Shown here: in pieces, positions 5,536 to 14,344 of the stretch
Layout: each line of letters starts with the position of its first letter
How positions within the stretch are numbered: the first letter of the stretch is position 1
Origin: Candidatus Saccharimonadota bacterium
GTDB taxonomy: Bacteria > Patescibacteriota > Saccharimonadia > Saccharimonadales > UBA10212
DNA length: 23,352 bases
NCBI GenBank assembly: GCA_028288985.1
Contig: JAQGHE010000002.1
Coordinates: forward strand, 1-23,352
Direction of reading: 5' to 3'
Made by a program: the position numbers and the translations under genes
The notes under the pieces: model-generated
The model's database searches: none
Seen by the model: the letters and a program-made list of their open reading frames with translations, nothing else
What the model was told of the DNA's origin: nothing

Positions 5536-7454
5536 TGGGAAAGATTATAGGAATAGATTTAGGGACAACTAACAGCGCCATGGCGGCCATGCAATCCGGC
5601 AAACCGGAAATCATCGCCAACAGCGAGGGCAACCGCACCACGCCAAGCGTGGTAGCCATTAATAAGAACGGGGAGCGCCTGGTTGGCCAGGTGGCTAACC
5701 GCCAGCGGGTAACTAATCCGACTAACACCATCTTCGGTGTTAAGCGCTTGATCGGCCGCAAATTTACAGACTCTGAGGTGCAGCGCGACATTGAGTTGAT
5801 GCCCTATAAAATTGTCAAAGCCGGCACCGGCGTAAAAGTGGAAATGGCTGGCAAAGACTACAGTCCGGAAGAAGTCAGCGCCATGATTTTATCTAAGCTG
5901 AAAGCTGATGCCGAGGCCTTTCTAGGCGAGCCGGTAACCGAAGCCGTTATCACCGTTCCGGCTTACTTCGATGACAGTCAGCGTCAAGCCACCAAAGATG
6001 CCGGTAAAATCGCCGGCCTGGAAGTTAAGCGCATCATCAACGAGCCGACAGCCGCCGCTTTGGCCTACGGCCTGGATAAGGGTAAAGAAGAAAAAATTGC
6101 CGTCTTCGACCTCGGTGGCGGTACGTTTGACGTATCAATCATGCAGCTTGGCGACAGCGTTTTTGAAGTTCTATCCACCAACGGCGATACGCACCTGGGC
6201 GGTGAGGATTTTGACCTTAGAATCGTCAACCACTTCGTAGACCAGTTTAAAAAAGAAGCCGGCATTGATGTTAAAGAAGATAAAGCAGCCATGCAGCGCC
6301 TAAAAGAAGAGGCCGAAAAAGCCAAGAAAGAACTTTCCACGACTGAAGTCGCCGATATCAATCTACCGTTTCTGACCGCCGACGCGGAAGGTCCAAAGCA
6401 CTTCGAATACAAACTCACCCGCGCCAAATTGGTAGAGCTGGTCCAAGACTTGATTGATAAGACCGCAGAGCCTGTTCAGAAAGCCCTAAAGGATGCCAAA
6501 CTCACGCCTGCCGACATTAACGAAATCGTACTGGTTGGCGGCATGACTCGCATGCCCGCTGTCATGGACAAGGTTAAACAAATCTTCGGCAAGGATCCGC
6601 TGCAGGGTGTTAACCCCGATGAAGTCGTGGCCGTGGGTGCCGCTATCCAGGGCGGCGTACTGCAGGGCGACGTTAAAGACGTCTTGCTGCTTGATGTCAC
6701 TCCGCTGAGCCTTGGGATCGAAACTCTAGGGGGTGTCACCACCAAGCTGATCGAGCGCAACACCACTATCCCGACCAGCAAAAATGAAGTATTCTCCACA
6801 GCCGCCGATAACCAAAACAGCGTGGAAATCCACGTTCTTCAGGGCGAGCGCGACATGGCAGAAGGCAACAAATCCTTGGGCCGCTTCGTACTGGATGGCA
6901 TCCCGCCCGCACCTCGCGGTGTGCCGCAGGTTGAAGTAACTTTCAACATCGATGCCAATGGCATCTTGAATGTTACAGCTAAGGATAAAGGCTCCGGCAA
7001 AGAACAAAGCATCACGATTTCCGGCAGCGGCAACCTAAGCAAAGAGGATGTCGAAAAAGCCGCCAAAGATGCCGAAGTCCATGCCGAAGATGATAAGAAA
7101 AAGAAGGAACTGATAGAAGCCCAGAACCTGCTGCAAAATGCCGTCTACCAGGCGGAGAAGATGAAGACCGATTACAAGGATAAGATATCTGAGGACGACG
7201 TAAAGACTCTGGACGAAGCCGTAGCGGAAGCCAAAACTCACCTTGAAGCCGCCAACAAGGAAGAGCTTGAAAAAGCCGCTAAAGAACTTAGCGACAAGCT
7301 GATGCCCATCGGCGCCAAGATGTACGAATCGGCTCAAGCCGATTCAGGAACTAGTAATCAGGAATCAGGAACCAGCGAAGAAAAAGCCGATAAGAAATCC
7401 GACAAGGACGAACCGATAGAAGGCGAAGTAGTTGACGACAACAAGGAAAAATAG
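5535..7454 (+). CDS. dnaK: DnaK (Hsp70) chaperone
   Basis: The ATP-dependent Hsp70 binds exposed hydrophobic stretches of client proteins in a cycle with DnaJ and GrpE. The 639-aa sequence is full length. Visible signatures: GIDLGTTNS at the N-terminus, [33 protein letters not shown], the phosphate-binding [11 protein letters not shown], and [10 protein letters not shown] in the ATPase domain; the [11 protein letters not shown] linker start; the substrate-binding domain with [17 protein letters not shown]; and a helical lid. The acidic tail ends in [11 protein letters not shown], as in many bacterial DnaK proteins. A strong GGAGGT precedes the start at 5-nt spacing. The TAG stop overlaps the GTG start of the next gene (TAGTG). 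Confidence 0.99.
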   Translation: MGKIIGIDLGTTNSAMAAMQSGKPEIIANSEGNRTTPSVVAINKNGERLVGQVANRQRVTNPTNTIFGVKRLIGRKFTDSEVQRDIELMPYKIVKAGTGVKVEMAGKDYSPEEVSAMILSKLKADAEAFLGEPVTEAVITVPAYFDDSQRQATKDAGKIAGLEVKRIINEPTAAALAYGLDKGKEEKIAVFDLGGGTFDVSIMQLGDSVFEVLSTNGDTHLGGEDFDLRIVNHFVDQFKKEAGIDVKEDKAAMQRLKEEAEKAKKELSTTEVADINLPFLTADAEGPKHFEYKLTRAKLVELVQDLIDKTAEPVQKALKDAKLTPADINEIVLVGGMTRMPAVMDKVKQIFGKDPLQGVNPDEVVAVGAAIQGGVLQGDVKDVLLLDVTPLSLGIETLGGVTTKLIERNTTIPTSKNEVFSTAADNQNSVEIHVLQGERDMAEGNKSLGRFVLDGIPPAPRGVPQVEVTFNIDANGILNVTAKDKGSGKEQSITISGSGNLSKEDVEKAAKDAEVHAEDDKKKKELIEAQNLLQNAVYQAEKMKTDYKDKISEDDVKTLDEAVAEAKTHLEAANKEELEKAAKELSDKLMPIGAKMYESAQADSGTSNQESGTSEEKADKKSDKDEPIEGEVVDDNKEK

Positions 7455-7684
7455 TGCCACGTACGCCTAGTCCTTTTGATCTGCCTCCGGAGTTCTACCA
7501 GGACGATGCTCTCTTGTTGGGAAAAAAATTAGAGGAAGCAGCTGCTTCTAGGGATCTTAGCGTAGAAGCTCTTGCAGAGCAGGAGCCGGAACTTCTAGAG
7601 AGAACATTGATTGAGGTGTTGGGAGAGCTTGGAATAGGACCCGAGATCAAAACTAAACAGCAAGCAGAGAGTGATGAAGCTTAA
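7454..7684 (+). CDS. Small acidic protein of unknown function, 76 aa
   Basis: I do not recognise a family. The protein is acidic and mostly helical: a proline-rich start (MPRTPSPFDLPPEFY), then alternating leucines and acidic residues (LGKKLEEAAASRDLSVEALAEQEPELLERTLIEVL), and a polar tail. No membrane segment. It starts at the GTG that overlaps the dnaK stop codon, and its 3' end overlaps the next small gene by 11 nt. The tight coupling supports real translation. Given its place between dnaK and dnaJ it may be a chaperone accessory, but that is an inference. Confidence 0.7.
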   Translation: MPRTPSPFDLPPEFYQDDALLLGKKLEEAAASRDLSVEALAEQEPELLERTLIEVLGELGIGPEIKTKQQAESDEA

Positions 7685-7823
7685 GAACTGGGGATTTCTA
7701 GCGGCACTAATCGCTGCCTTTGCTGCCGGATCTCGGACCGGTGTTAAATACGCCAAGAATCATTACGTGGTAAAAGACCGCAAATTCATCGAAGCAGAGA
7801 CAATTAAGGACAAGGTAAAATAG
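7674..7823 (+). CDS. Small single-pass membrane protein, 49 aa
   Basis: ATG at 7674 opens a 49-codon frame ending at TAG 7821-7823. The product starts [19 protein letters not shown], which has the form of a signal anchor: positive N-terminus, then about 13 hydrophobic residues. A basic, polar tail follows, ending in IKDKVK. It overlaps the end of the 76-aa gene by 11 nt and ends 7 nt before dnaJ, so it fills what would otherwise be a gap in the operon. It is too short for standard gene callers. A lipobox is not present. The function is unknown. Confidence 0.6.
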   Translation: MKLKNWGFLAALIAAFAAGSRTGVKYAKNHYVVKDRKFIEAETIKDKVK

Positions 7824-7830
7824 AACCAAG

Positions 7831-8934
7831 ATGGCTAAAAGGGATTATTACGATATTTTAGGGGTCGGCAAAGACGCCAGCGCGGACGAGCTTAAAAAAG
7901 CCTTCCGGAGATTAGCCGTGCAGCATCACCCGGACCGCGGCGGTGATGAGACCAAGTTTAAAGAGGTCAGCGAAGCTTATGAAGTCTTAAAAGACGACAC
8001 TAAGCGAAAACGCTACGACCAATTCGGCCATGCCGGCGTAGGATCCAGTGCGGCCAGCGATGGCAGTCCGTTTTCTGGCTTTGGCGGTAACGGACAGGAA
8101 TTCCATTTTGACTTTGGCGATCTTGGGCTTGGCGATATCTTCGGAAGTTTCTTCGGCGGCGAAGCCGGTGGGCGGCGCTCCGCCCAGAATCGTGGCCGCG
8201 ATGTTGAGACATCGATTGAAATATCGTTTGAGCAGGCCATTTTTGGGACCGAGGTAGAACTTAGCCTCAGCATGGAGGATGTCTGCGATCACTGCAAAGG
8301 CACCACGGCAGAACCAGGCTACGAGCTTAAAAACTGCGACGAGTGTGGAGGCAGCGGCCAAGTTACCAGAGTTACCAAGACGATCTTTGGCAACATCCAG
8401 CAGGCTACCACTTGTCCTAAATGTGCCGGTCGCGGCAAAATTCCGGAAAAGGAATGTACAGTCTGCCGTGGACGCGGTACTCAGCGCAAGAACCAAAACG
8501 TTAAGCTGAAAGTTCCAGCCGGTGTAGACGACGGAGCCACCATACGTCTGCGCGAACATGGTGAAGCTGTCGCCAACGGTCCCAAAGGCGATCTATACGT
8601 TAATATCCGCGTTAAACCTCATAAAAAATTCACTCGCGAGGGCGATTTAATCTTAAGTCGTGAGCACATCAGTATGATTGATGCGGCGCTGGGCACGGAG
8701 ATGGAAGTTGATACGGTAGATGGTCCGGTGCGCATGAAAGTGCCCATCGGTACTCAAAGCGGCAGCGACTTCAAGCTCTCCGGCCACGGTGTGCCGCACA
8801 TCCGCGGTGGCTTGCGCGGCGCCCACATCGTAACCATACTTGTCGATACCCCTACGAAAATCAGCACTAAGCAGAAGGCTTTGCTAGAACAGCTCAGAAA
8901 AGAGTCAAACGGTAAAAGAAATATTTGGAATTAG
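7831..8934 (+). CDS. dnaJ: DnaJ (Hsp40) co-chaperone
   Basis: DnaJ delivers clients to DnaK and stimulates its ATPase. The 367-aa sequence has all parts of a class I DnaJ: a J domain with the HPD tripeptide at residues 33-35; a Gly/Phe-rich linker ([19 protein letters not shown]); four zinc-finger motifs, [24 protein letters not shown] and CTVCRGRG; and the C-terminal substrate-binding beta domains with [18 protein letters not shown]. The first zinc motif ends GTT instead of the usual GxG, a common variant that keeps both cysteines. It is the last recognisable chaperone gene of the CIRCE operon; the next gene begins 2 nt after its stop. Confidence 0.98.
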   Translation: MAKRDYYDILGVGKDASADELKKAFRRLAVQHHPDRGGDETKFKEVSEAYEVLKDDTKRKRYDQFGHAGVGSSAASDGSPFSGFGGNGQEFHFDFGDLGLGDIFGSFFGGEAGGRRSAQNRGRDVETSIEISFEQAIFGTEVELSLSMEDVCDHCKGTTAEPGYELKNCDECGGSGQVTRVTKTIFGNIQQATTCPKCAGRGKIPEKECTVCRGRGTQRKNQNVKLKVPAGVDDGATIRLREHGEAVANGPKGDLYVNIRVKPHKKFTREGDLILSREHISMIDAALGTEMEVDTVDGPVRMKVPIGTQSGSDFKLSGHGVPHIRGGLRGAHIVTILVDTPTKISTKQKALLEQLRKESNGKRNIWN

Positions 8935-8936
8935 CC

Positions 8937-10760
8937 ATGGAAACTTCTGCCGACAGACTTGCACCCTATAACGAAAGAGATGGGGTGAATGCTGCCGCTG
9001 AGGCCGAGGAGATTATAAAAGATCCAGAACGTCAACTTACTAAAGAAGAGCTGGAAGAGGCTTCCAGCTTCGCAAAGGTCTTATTTGAGGGGAAAGTAGA
9101 AAACGGTCCCAAGTGCGAAGCGGGTGTTGATCTGGAACGCGTGTATAAGATGAACGCCCTTCAAAGCTATCAGGAATTTTATCTTGGATATTTTGATACA
9201 ACGGAAGGGCAGCAAGATTTAGTCGACCTTGGCATCAAAGATACATCGGCCTGGCGTATAGCCGCCCAATTACAAAAAATCGATACCATCAAAGCAAAGC
9301 TGAATGCGGAGCAGCGAAAAGAAATCGCCGGCCGCAGTCGTGAATGGTATATCGATATGATGGCCCAGAGACTGGAGGCCCACCCTGTGCAGGATAGTGT
9401 ACATGAGGATGTAGAGCCGATTGGGGTAAATTATGACCCTTCAAAAATCATAAGTAAACTATCCAAACTTCGTGCCTACAGGGATTATTACAAGGCTATT
9501 CGCCAAAACCTGAAGCAATTACCAGAATCTGATCTCACGGATGCAAAAGGTTTGCTGCTAGACCTGTATGCAGCCAAAACAAACGCCATGATAGCCGAAC
9601 TTTATCCGGGTGCTATGGACTTGATAAGACAATTAGAAACCATGCCAGACAATCAACAGACTCAAGAATGGCTAAGTGAGATAAAGGCGATTAGCCCCAC
9701 GATGGAAAAAGCCCTACTGCGTGAAAAGGCGCGGGCAGCCACGGACTTTAATGATGAATTCGCCCGGAGGCTGGATCTGTTTAAGAATGGCGCAGGCGAA
9801 ATGCAGAAGGGCCAGCTGATCCCCATAAGCGACACGGTCAATATGCTTGCCATAGAATTGGAGTCGAGCCTAAAGAAAGAACCCGAAGCTTCTGTCCCCG
9901 CTGAAGTAGCCGAGAAGCTGAAGAGCATGGAATGGCGGGCACAGGATGTCAAAGGCTTTGCGGAACTTATCTTGGGCGAGTGGGGTTTGCTAAGCAAGGA
10001 AAAGGCTGATTGGGATGAAATCGAGGAGCGGGAAAGGCCTGCCCTAGATAATAAATGGCAGATAGCCGTGCATCCCAGCAAAAAAAGCTTTACGATCGAT
10101 GCCCGCAAAAGAGTATTTTGGATACCGGCTGGCTATAATTCACTGGAAAGGGAGCATGCGGAACTTGGCCCCCTGCCGCTTATAGCTCACGAACTTACAC
10201 ATATACTGCAAAGACACTTCGATTACGAGCTGGGGAATTCAATACCTCTGGCCAGGCTTAATGGCCGCGGGACCAGCGCACTTAGGGAAGGCGGCGCTAT
10301 AGCTCAGGAGAGAAAGGTAAAAGAAACTTTCGGATATGAGCGTCCCACTAATCTTTTTTACCTTAGAGCTCTAAGTGCTAAGCTGGCCGGTAGCAATAAG
10401 ACGCAGATAGCTAGGGCCTTTTATGAAACGAATACCAAGGGCAAAACCCTCAATGAAGCCCAACTTGCGGAGTCACGCCGCAGAGCCGTCGATGGCACCC
10501 TCCGCCTGTTCCGGCACGGAGGGCACGATTCGCAGCCAATGGCCTATATAGAGCAGGATTTGATATGGAGACAACTAGCCGCAGAAGGAGAAGACAAGGC
10601 CGAGATTATTACCATCGCCGGCGGCAGTTTTTCGCTTAAGGATACTGCCCGGCTGCGCCAGTTCGGGCTTCTACAAATACCGGGTAAACTGGATGTCCAC
10701 CCGGCTGAGCAGGTAATCGATATTTTCATCAAAAAATACCTTACGGCTCCAGCTACTTAA
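8937..10760 (+). CDS. Putative HEXXH zinc metalloprotease (DUF1704/MATCAP-like)
   Basis: The 607-aa protein has a long helical N-terminal half without recognised motifs and a C-terminal half with a zinc site: HELTH at residues 418-422 and LREGGAIAQE with E451 about 29 residues later. HEXXH plus a downstream glutamate is the gluzincin arrangement, and the spacing and E-G-x-A context resemble the DUF1704 family (tyrosine carboxypeptidase-like MATCAP), though I cannot confirm this. No signal peptide or membrane helix is visible, so it is probably cytoplasmic. The ATG at 8937 is preferred, 2 nt after the dnaJ stop; an in-frame TTG at 8925 overlaps dnaJ. Lying directly behind dnaJ, it is probably co-transcribed with the chaperones. 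Its stop overlaps that of the convergent methyltransferase by 8 nt. Confidence 0.75.
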   Translation: METSADRLAPYNERDGVNAAAEAEEIIKDPERQLTKEELEEASSFAKVLFEGKVENGPKCEAGVDLERVYKMNALQSYQEFYLGYFDTTEGQQDLVDLGIKDTSAWRIAAQLQKIDTIKAKLNAEQRKEIAGRSREWYIDMMAQRLEAHPVQDSVHEDVEPIGVNYDPSKIISKLSKLRAYRDYYKAIRQNLKQLPESDLTDAKGLLLDLYAAKTNAMIAELYPGAMDLIRQLETMPDNQQTQEWLSEIKAISPTMEKALLREKARAATDFNDEFARRLDLFKNGAGEMQKGQLIPISDTVNMLAIELESSLKKEPEASVPAEVAEKLKSMEWRAQDVKGFAELILGEWGLLSKEKADWDEIEERERPALDNKWQIAVHPSKKSFTIDARKRVFWIPAGYNSLEREHAELGPLPLIAHELTHILQRHFDYELGNSIPLARLNGRGTSALREGGAIAQERKVKETFGYERPTNLFYLRALSAKLAGSNKTQIARAFYETNTKGKTLNEAQLAESRRRAVDGTLRLFRHGGHDSQPMAYIEQDLIWRQLAAEGEDKAEIITIAGGSFSLKDTARLRQFGLLQIPGKLDVHPAEQVIDIFIKKYLTAPAT

Positions 10761-11337
10761 ACATCAAGATCGTAAAGTCCTGGGGCAGGTAGTCGGTCCT
10801 TATCTTTACTCGTCTCGCAAGACTTTGGCAATAATCCAGCACCTCATCGGCATCGGCATAGGCTATCAACGAATTGTGCCGCCAAGGCCGCGTGCCACCG
10901 GCCATATTAAAGGCTAGGGTCTCACCAGCCAGGTCGAAAAGGTTTTTGATCATGAGCTTCCGCTTCTTTTCCCAACCCGGCACATTAGTATTCATCACGC
11001 CGGAGCTTAAGACCACATCAAAGCGCCTGGGATAATTACCATCAAACGGATCAGCGACTTCAAAGTTGTGCCCCTCATATCGCTTCTTGGCGATCCCGAT
11101 AAAACCGGGATTTACATCAACCCCCAGATAATTAAAAATGTCGGCGCGAGTATACAGATATGGTAGTATGTCGCCCATGCCGCAGCCGGCATCAAGTACG
11201 CTGCGTTCTTCGATATTCACATCACGCACAAGGTTCTTGAAGCGGATAGCCATGGATCTGTAATCGGTCCAATGCAGGGCCATCGGACTTTCTCCGTATT
11301 CATCTAGCCCGCGCTGATATATTTCTCTCTCGTCCAT
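10753..11337 (-). CDS. Class I SAM-dependent methyltransferase
   Basis: This 194-aa protein has the Rossmann-type methyltransferase motif I, VLDAGCGMGD (residues 47-56), followed at the right distance by YLGVDVNPGFI (motif II acidic residue that holds the SAM ribose) and FDVVLSSGVMN (motif IV region). Substrate is unknown; N-terminal residues such as WTDYRSMAIRF are typical of small-molecule or lipid methyltransferases but not diagnostic. It stands alone on the minus strand, divergent from the amidotransferase cluster and convergent with the metalloprotease gene. Its start codon is 9 nt after a perfect TATAAT, so a leaderless message is expected. Confidence 0.88.
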   Translation of the reverse strand: MDEREIYQRGLDEYGESPMALHWTDYRSMAIRFKNLVRDVNIEERSVLDAGCGMGDILPYLYTRADIFNYLGVDVNPGFIGIAKKRYEGHNFEVADPFDGNYPRRFDVVLSSGVMNTNVPGWEKKRKLMIKNLFDLAGETLAFNMAGGTRPWRHNSLIAYADADEVLDYCQSLARRVKIRTDYLPQDFTILMFK

Positions 11338-11345
11338 GTTATTTA

Positions 11346-11351
11346 ATTATA
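11346..11351 (-). promoter_or_regulatory. -10 box of the methyltransferase gene (leaderless)
   Basis: On the minus strand this is consensus TATAAT, 9 nt before the ATG at 11337, giving a predicted leader of about 2 nt. No Shine-Dalgarno sequence is present. Confidence 0.6.
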
Positions 11352-11369
11352 GTCTTCTGGCCATGCCCC

Positions 11370-11399
11370 TTGAAAAGCTTGTGCTTAAGGATTTAGAAT
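11370..11399 (+). promoter_or_regulatory. Promoter of the small membrane ORF / amidotransferase cluster
   Basis: TTGAAA (11370-11375), 18-nt spacer, TAGAAT (11394-11399). The predicted start of transcription is about 4 nt before the ATG at 11410. It is divergent from the methyltransferase promoter, with only 18 nt between the two elements. Confidence 0.5.
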
Positions 11400-11409
11400 A
11401 GAGGGGAGG

Positions 11410-11523
11410 ATGAGAAACCAAAACAAACAAAATGGTTTTATTCCATTGATAATAGTATTGATAGCGGTAGTCGCGGCTATCATATGGTTCGTGTTCCAGC
11501 GAGTATCAACGGCCCAACACTAA
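11410..11523 (+). CDS. Small single-pass membrane peptide, 37 aa
   Basis: ATG at 11410, stop TAA 11521-11523. The product starts MRNQNKQNGF, continues with a long hydrophobic helix (IPLIIVLIAVVAAIIWFVF) and ends QRVSTAQH. It has the shape of a tail- or signal-anchored micropeptide. It is preceded by a promoter-like sequence and a purine run (GGGGAGG) that touches the ATG and is too close for a normal Shine-Dalgarno site. The amidotransferase gene begins 7 nt after its stop with no promoter or ribosome binding site of its own, so the two are probably transcribed together. The function is unknown. Confidence 0.55.
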   Translation: MRNQNKQNGFIPLIIVLIAVVAAIIWFVFQRVSTAQH

Positions 11524-11530
11524 GATCCAA

Positions 11531-12097
11531 ATGAAAATATTAGTAGTCAACAATCATACACAGCACTTACAGTACCTAACGGCCGCTCTGGCCGGACACG
11601 AACTAGACATCGTAGTTTACGAACCCGGAGTGATCCTTGATGAGTCGGGTGCGGACTTGGTGGTCTTATCCGGTGGTGGTGGCGAAGGCCTGGAGATCAA
11701 CGACAGCCACCAAAGCGGCAAGCTGTGGTATCAGGACGAGATGGAGTTTATCATGCGCTGCAGTAAACCGATTATCGGCATCTGTATGGGTTTTGAGGTT
11801 ATCGCCCGAGCATACGGCTCGAAGGTGGAAGAAATGAGCAGTCTGATAATGGGTTTTAGGAAACTGACTACAACCAAAGGCGGTAAAACGGCCTTTTCCA
11901 AAGAATCGCTGCGCCAGTACGAGGCCCACCAGTGGCACGTGGAAGATATCAACACCAAGGAATTCGATGTCTTGGCCCACTCTGCCAGCGGGCTGGAAAT
12001 TATAAAGCACAAGCGCCGTCCGGTTTTGGCCACCCAGTTCCACCCGGAAAAGGGCGGCACCCTAAAGTTAAAGCATTTGCTAAGCAGCGCGTTCTGA
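11531..12097 (+). CDS. Class I glutamine amidotransferase (GuaA-N-like)
   Basis: The 188-aa protein is a stand-alone class I glutaminase domain, which releases ammonia from glutamine for a partner enzyme. The catalytic triad is visible: C85 in GICMGFE, and H171 with E173 in QFHPEKGG. An oxyanion-type LSGGGGEG lies near residues 45-55. The segment AHQWHVEDI...DVLAHS resembles the glutaminase subunit of GMP synthase, but no synthetase (ATP pyrophosphatase) gene is nearby; the next gene is an ATP-grasp ligase. It may therefore supply ammonia for an amide-forming ATP-grasp reaction, or act as a hydrolase on a gamma-glutamyl product. Its start has no Shine-Dalgarno sequence and lies 7 nt after the small membrane ORF. 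Confidence 0.85.
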   Translation: MKILVVNNHTQHLQYLTAALAGHELDIVVYEPGVILDESGADLVVLSGGGGEGLEINDSHQSGKLWYQDEMEFIMRCSKPIIGICMGFEVIARAYGSKVEEMSSLIMGFRKLTTTKGGKTAFSKESLRQYEAHQWHVEDINTKEFDVLAHSASGLEIIKHKRRPVLATQFHPEKGGTLKLKHLLSSAF

Positions 12098-12106
12098 GCT
12101 TATCCT
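12077..12106 (+). promoter_or_regulatory. Possible promoter of the cyanophycin-synthetase-like gene
   Basis: TTGCTA (12077-12082), 18-nt spacer, TATCCT (12101-12106), 11 nt before the ATG at 12117. The elements fit the leaderless pattern but are weaker; the gene could also be read from the upstream promoter. Confidence 0.3.
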
Positions 12107-12116
12107 TAGAGAACTT

Positions 12117-13118
12117 ATGCTTGATGTAGAAAACCTGAATATCGAGGAACTCAAAACCTCTAGACGATTAGTCTGTAAGGAAGCCTTGTCCAGGGGCTGG
12201 AAGGTGTGGCTCTATTATCCGGAGAACGGCCTGGTGAGGATAAAAAGGGATGATGGAAGGGAGCTGGAGATATTTAGCTCCACACCGCCCACTACCTCTG
12301 CTCCGGCAGCTCTACGGGCCAACAACAAGTATGCGTCCGGTATTAATTTTGCCAATAACGGTCTGCCGATTCCCCAAACTCATCTAGTCAATTCGGCCGA
12401 TGAAGCCAAGGTTCAAGCCCAAGCCATTTTAGACAGCGGCAGAAAAGTCGTAATTAAACCGCTCAGCGCTGCCCACGGCCACGGAATCAGTACGGGCCTA
12501 AGGGCAGTCGAAGATATTGCGCCGGCAATCGGGCGGGCAGAAGAATATTCCGATCAATTTCTGGTGCAGGAGCACCTGGAGAATTTTATTGATCTGCGCC
12601 TTACCTGTATAGGTTATAAATTTGCCGCCGGACTGGTTAGGATTCCGGCGAGAGTTAAAGGCGACGGGCACCATTCCGTGAAAGAGCTGATTGATCTGGA
12701 AAATAAAAACCCTGTCCGCGGGGAAAACTACACCAAACCTCTCAATATCATCGACCCTGGCAGCGCGGAAATATTTCTGGGGCAGAGGATACACGAAGTT
12801 CCACAGGCCGACACCTTTGTCGGCGTTCTGGGTACGGCCAATGTCGGCACTGGTGGGGAAACCATCGATATAACCGACGAGTTGCCGGCTTGGCTGATTG
12901 AAATGGCCGAGAAAGCCGCTCAAGTTTCAGAGCTGCCGGTCTGCGGCGTGGACTTTCTGGTCGCCGCCACTCCCAAAAACTCAAGCACCGAAGCCGATTT
13001 GACACCGAAGCTGATTGAAATCAACGTCTGCCCGGCCCTGTTTTTGCATGAAACGCCCACTTTTGGCCAACCGCGCGGCGTTATAAAAGCCTATGTGGAC
13101 TACCTGGCCTCGCTTTAA
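12117..13118 (+). CDS. ATP-grasp ligase, cyanophycin-synthetase/GshF-like
   Basis: This 333-aa protein matches the ATP-grasp domain of cyanophycin synthetase and the GshB-like half of GshF. Visible: the ATP-binding strand VVIKPLSAAHGHGIS, the lid/base segment LVQEHLENFIDLRL, the diagnostic RVKGDGHHSVKELIDLENKNPVRG, TANVGTGGETIDITD, and the Mg-binding PVCGVDFLV...LIEINVCPAL. Cyanophycin synthetase would have a C-terminal Mur-ligase domain, which is absent, and GshF would have an N-terminal gamma-glutamylcysteine synthetase domain, also absent. It therefore probably forms an amide bond between an acidic amino acid or peptide and an amine, with an unknown substrate. Its stop shares TTAA (13115-13118) with the convergent ATP-grasp gene. 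Confidence 0.85.
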   Translation: MLDVENLNIEELKTSRRLVCKEALSRGWKVWLYYPENGLVRIKRDDGRELEIFSSTPPTTSAPAALRANNKYASGINFANNGLPIPQTHLVNSADEAKVQAQAILDSGRKVVIKPLSAAHGHGISTGLRAVEDIAPAIGRAEEYSDQFLVQEHLENFIDLRLTCIGYKFAAGLVRIPARVKGDGHHSVKELIDLENKNPVRGENYTKPLNIIDPGSAEIFLGQRIHEVPQADTFVGVLGTANVGTGGETIDITDELPAWLIEMAEKAAQVSELPVCGVDFLVAATPKNSSTEADLTPKLIEINVCPALFLHETPTFGQPRGVIKAYVDYLASL

Positions 13119-14341
13119 ACGGTTTCCACAAATACATTCCGGTTTATAAATTCCAGATCATGGGCAAACTGCCCGCGGTCCTGATGATGAAGAACGATAA
13201 CTGCCGTCATTTTATATCCGTCAGAGGATTTGCCTATGGGGCTGCCAGCTGTCGCCTTGATGCTCAGATACTGCAGAGAAGGAAGTGCTCTTAATTCTTG
13301 CTCAGCCCGGATGCCGGCAAATATGCCGGCTTTTTTAGGAAACAGTTCAAGTACGGCGCAGGGCTCGTTTTTGACCGGGCGGATATTTACTCCATGGCCA
13401 AGGGCAAGCTCAAGGGTGTTACCTAGCAGGTCGATGCCCATAGCCAGCTGGTACATACGTTCTCTATAGCCCCCGTTGCGAGCCGCAATCTCAATTATCC
13501 GTGGGCCTTGCTTAGTTAGGACCAGCTGGATAAAGGCGGGGGCGCTCTTTATACCAAGAGCCGAGATACCCATGGCAGAGACATGAAATATCTGTTGGCG
13601 TAGCTCTGCGGCTAAATCGTCGCTAAATTGCCGACTGTAAATAAAGTTATCGCCGTAGCCGATATCGTGGCCGGTTTGCAGCCGGGCTATACAATCGATC
13701 ATATGTATCCTGCCATCGGCATCCACAAAGGCGTCGGTGGAGTATTGCGGCCCCTCCATAAACTCTTCAACCAACAACTGCGGCTGCCGGGCGACGGCAT
13801 ATTTGCTGTAAGCCTCACCTATCTGCCGCTTGATATTCCGGTAATTTTCGATCAACTCCTGTTTTGAGTCACAGCGCATGATCAAAAGGCTCTTGGATAA
13901 ATGAACCGGCTTAATTATTAGAGGATAGCCGTGTGCCGCCGCAAACTCCAATAGGCTGTCTTCGTCCTTCACTTCAGCAAAGGCGGGGCTGATCTGCTCG
14001 TCGGCCGCCGCAAACCTGCGGCGCATCAGCAGTTTATCGGTGCAGGCCTCTGCTGTTTGGATATCCGGAGCCGGCAGGCTCAAAGAATGGGCTATACGCG
14101 CCAGCGGCAGTACATACTGCTCATAAAGAGTCACTACGCCATCTATTTCACCCCTGAGGTGCCCTGCGGTCTCAATCGCGCTGGCAGGGTCTTTAAAATC
14201 GACTTTAATGCACCGGCTGACATCTATCTTAGAGCTAAATTGGGTAGAGCTATCTTGTAGCAATATATAGTCGTCACCTCTCGCTTGTATTTTCCCCACG
14301 AGAGGGCTGTAGTTCTGACCAAGAATTAGAAACTTTGCCAT
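13115..14341 (-). CDS. ATP-grasp carboxylate-amine ligase (PF13535-like)
   Basis: This 408-aa protein has the three parts of an ATP-grasp enzyme: an N-terminal Rossmann-like domain (residues 1-100); the central domain with YPLIIKPVHLSKSL and PQLLVEEFMEGPQYSTDAFVDADG; and IIEIAARNGG, which supplies the Mg-binding E and N. The overall pattern resembles L-amino acid ligases and carnosine-synthase-type enzymes (ATP-grasp_4), which join amino acids into dipeptides. The C-terminal 110 residues probably form the usual PurK/BacD-type extra domain. It lies on the opposite strand between two other ATP-grasp genes, convergent with the cyanophycin-like gene and divergent from the retropepsin-rimK pair. 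Confidence 0.82.
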   Translation of the reverse strand: MAKFLILGQNYSPLVGKIQARGDDYILLQDSSTQFSSKIDVSRCIKVDFKDPASAIETAGHLRGEIDGVVTLYEQYVLPLARIAHSLSLPAPDIQTAEACTDKLLMRRRFAAADEQISPAFAEVKDEDSLLEFAAAHGYPLIIKPVHLSKSLLIMRCDSKQELIENYRNIKRQIGEAYSKYAVARQPQLLVEEFMEGPQYSTDAFVDADGRIHMIDCIARLQTGHDIGYGDNFIYSRQFSDDLAAELRQQIFHVSAMGISALGIKSAPAFIQLVLTKQGPRIIEIAARNGGYRERMYQLAMGIDLLGNTLELALGHGVNIRPVKNEPCAVLELFPKKAGIFAGIRAEQELRALPSLQYLSIKATAGSPIGKSSDGYKMTAVIVLHHQDRGQFAHDLEFINRNVFVETV

Positions 14342-14344
14342 ATA

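Noticed and set aside
6065..7337. Several long minus-strand open frames inside dnaK
   Set aside because: dnaK is unambiguous on the plus strand; the antisense frames have no family motifs and arise from its codon bias.
7987..8559. 190-codon minus-strand frame inside dnaJ
   Set aside because: It runs antisense through the zinc-finger region of a certain dnaJ; low-complexity composition and no independent start signals.
11531..12097. Naming the glutaminase guaA
   Set aside because: Only the amidotransferase domain is present, no ATP-pyrophosphatase domain follows, and the neighbours are ATP-grasp ligases; the GMP-synthase link rests on resemblance alone.
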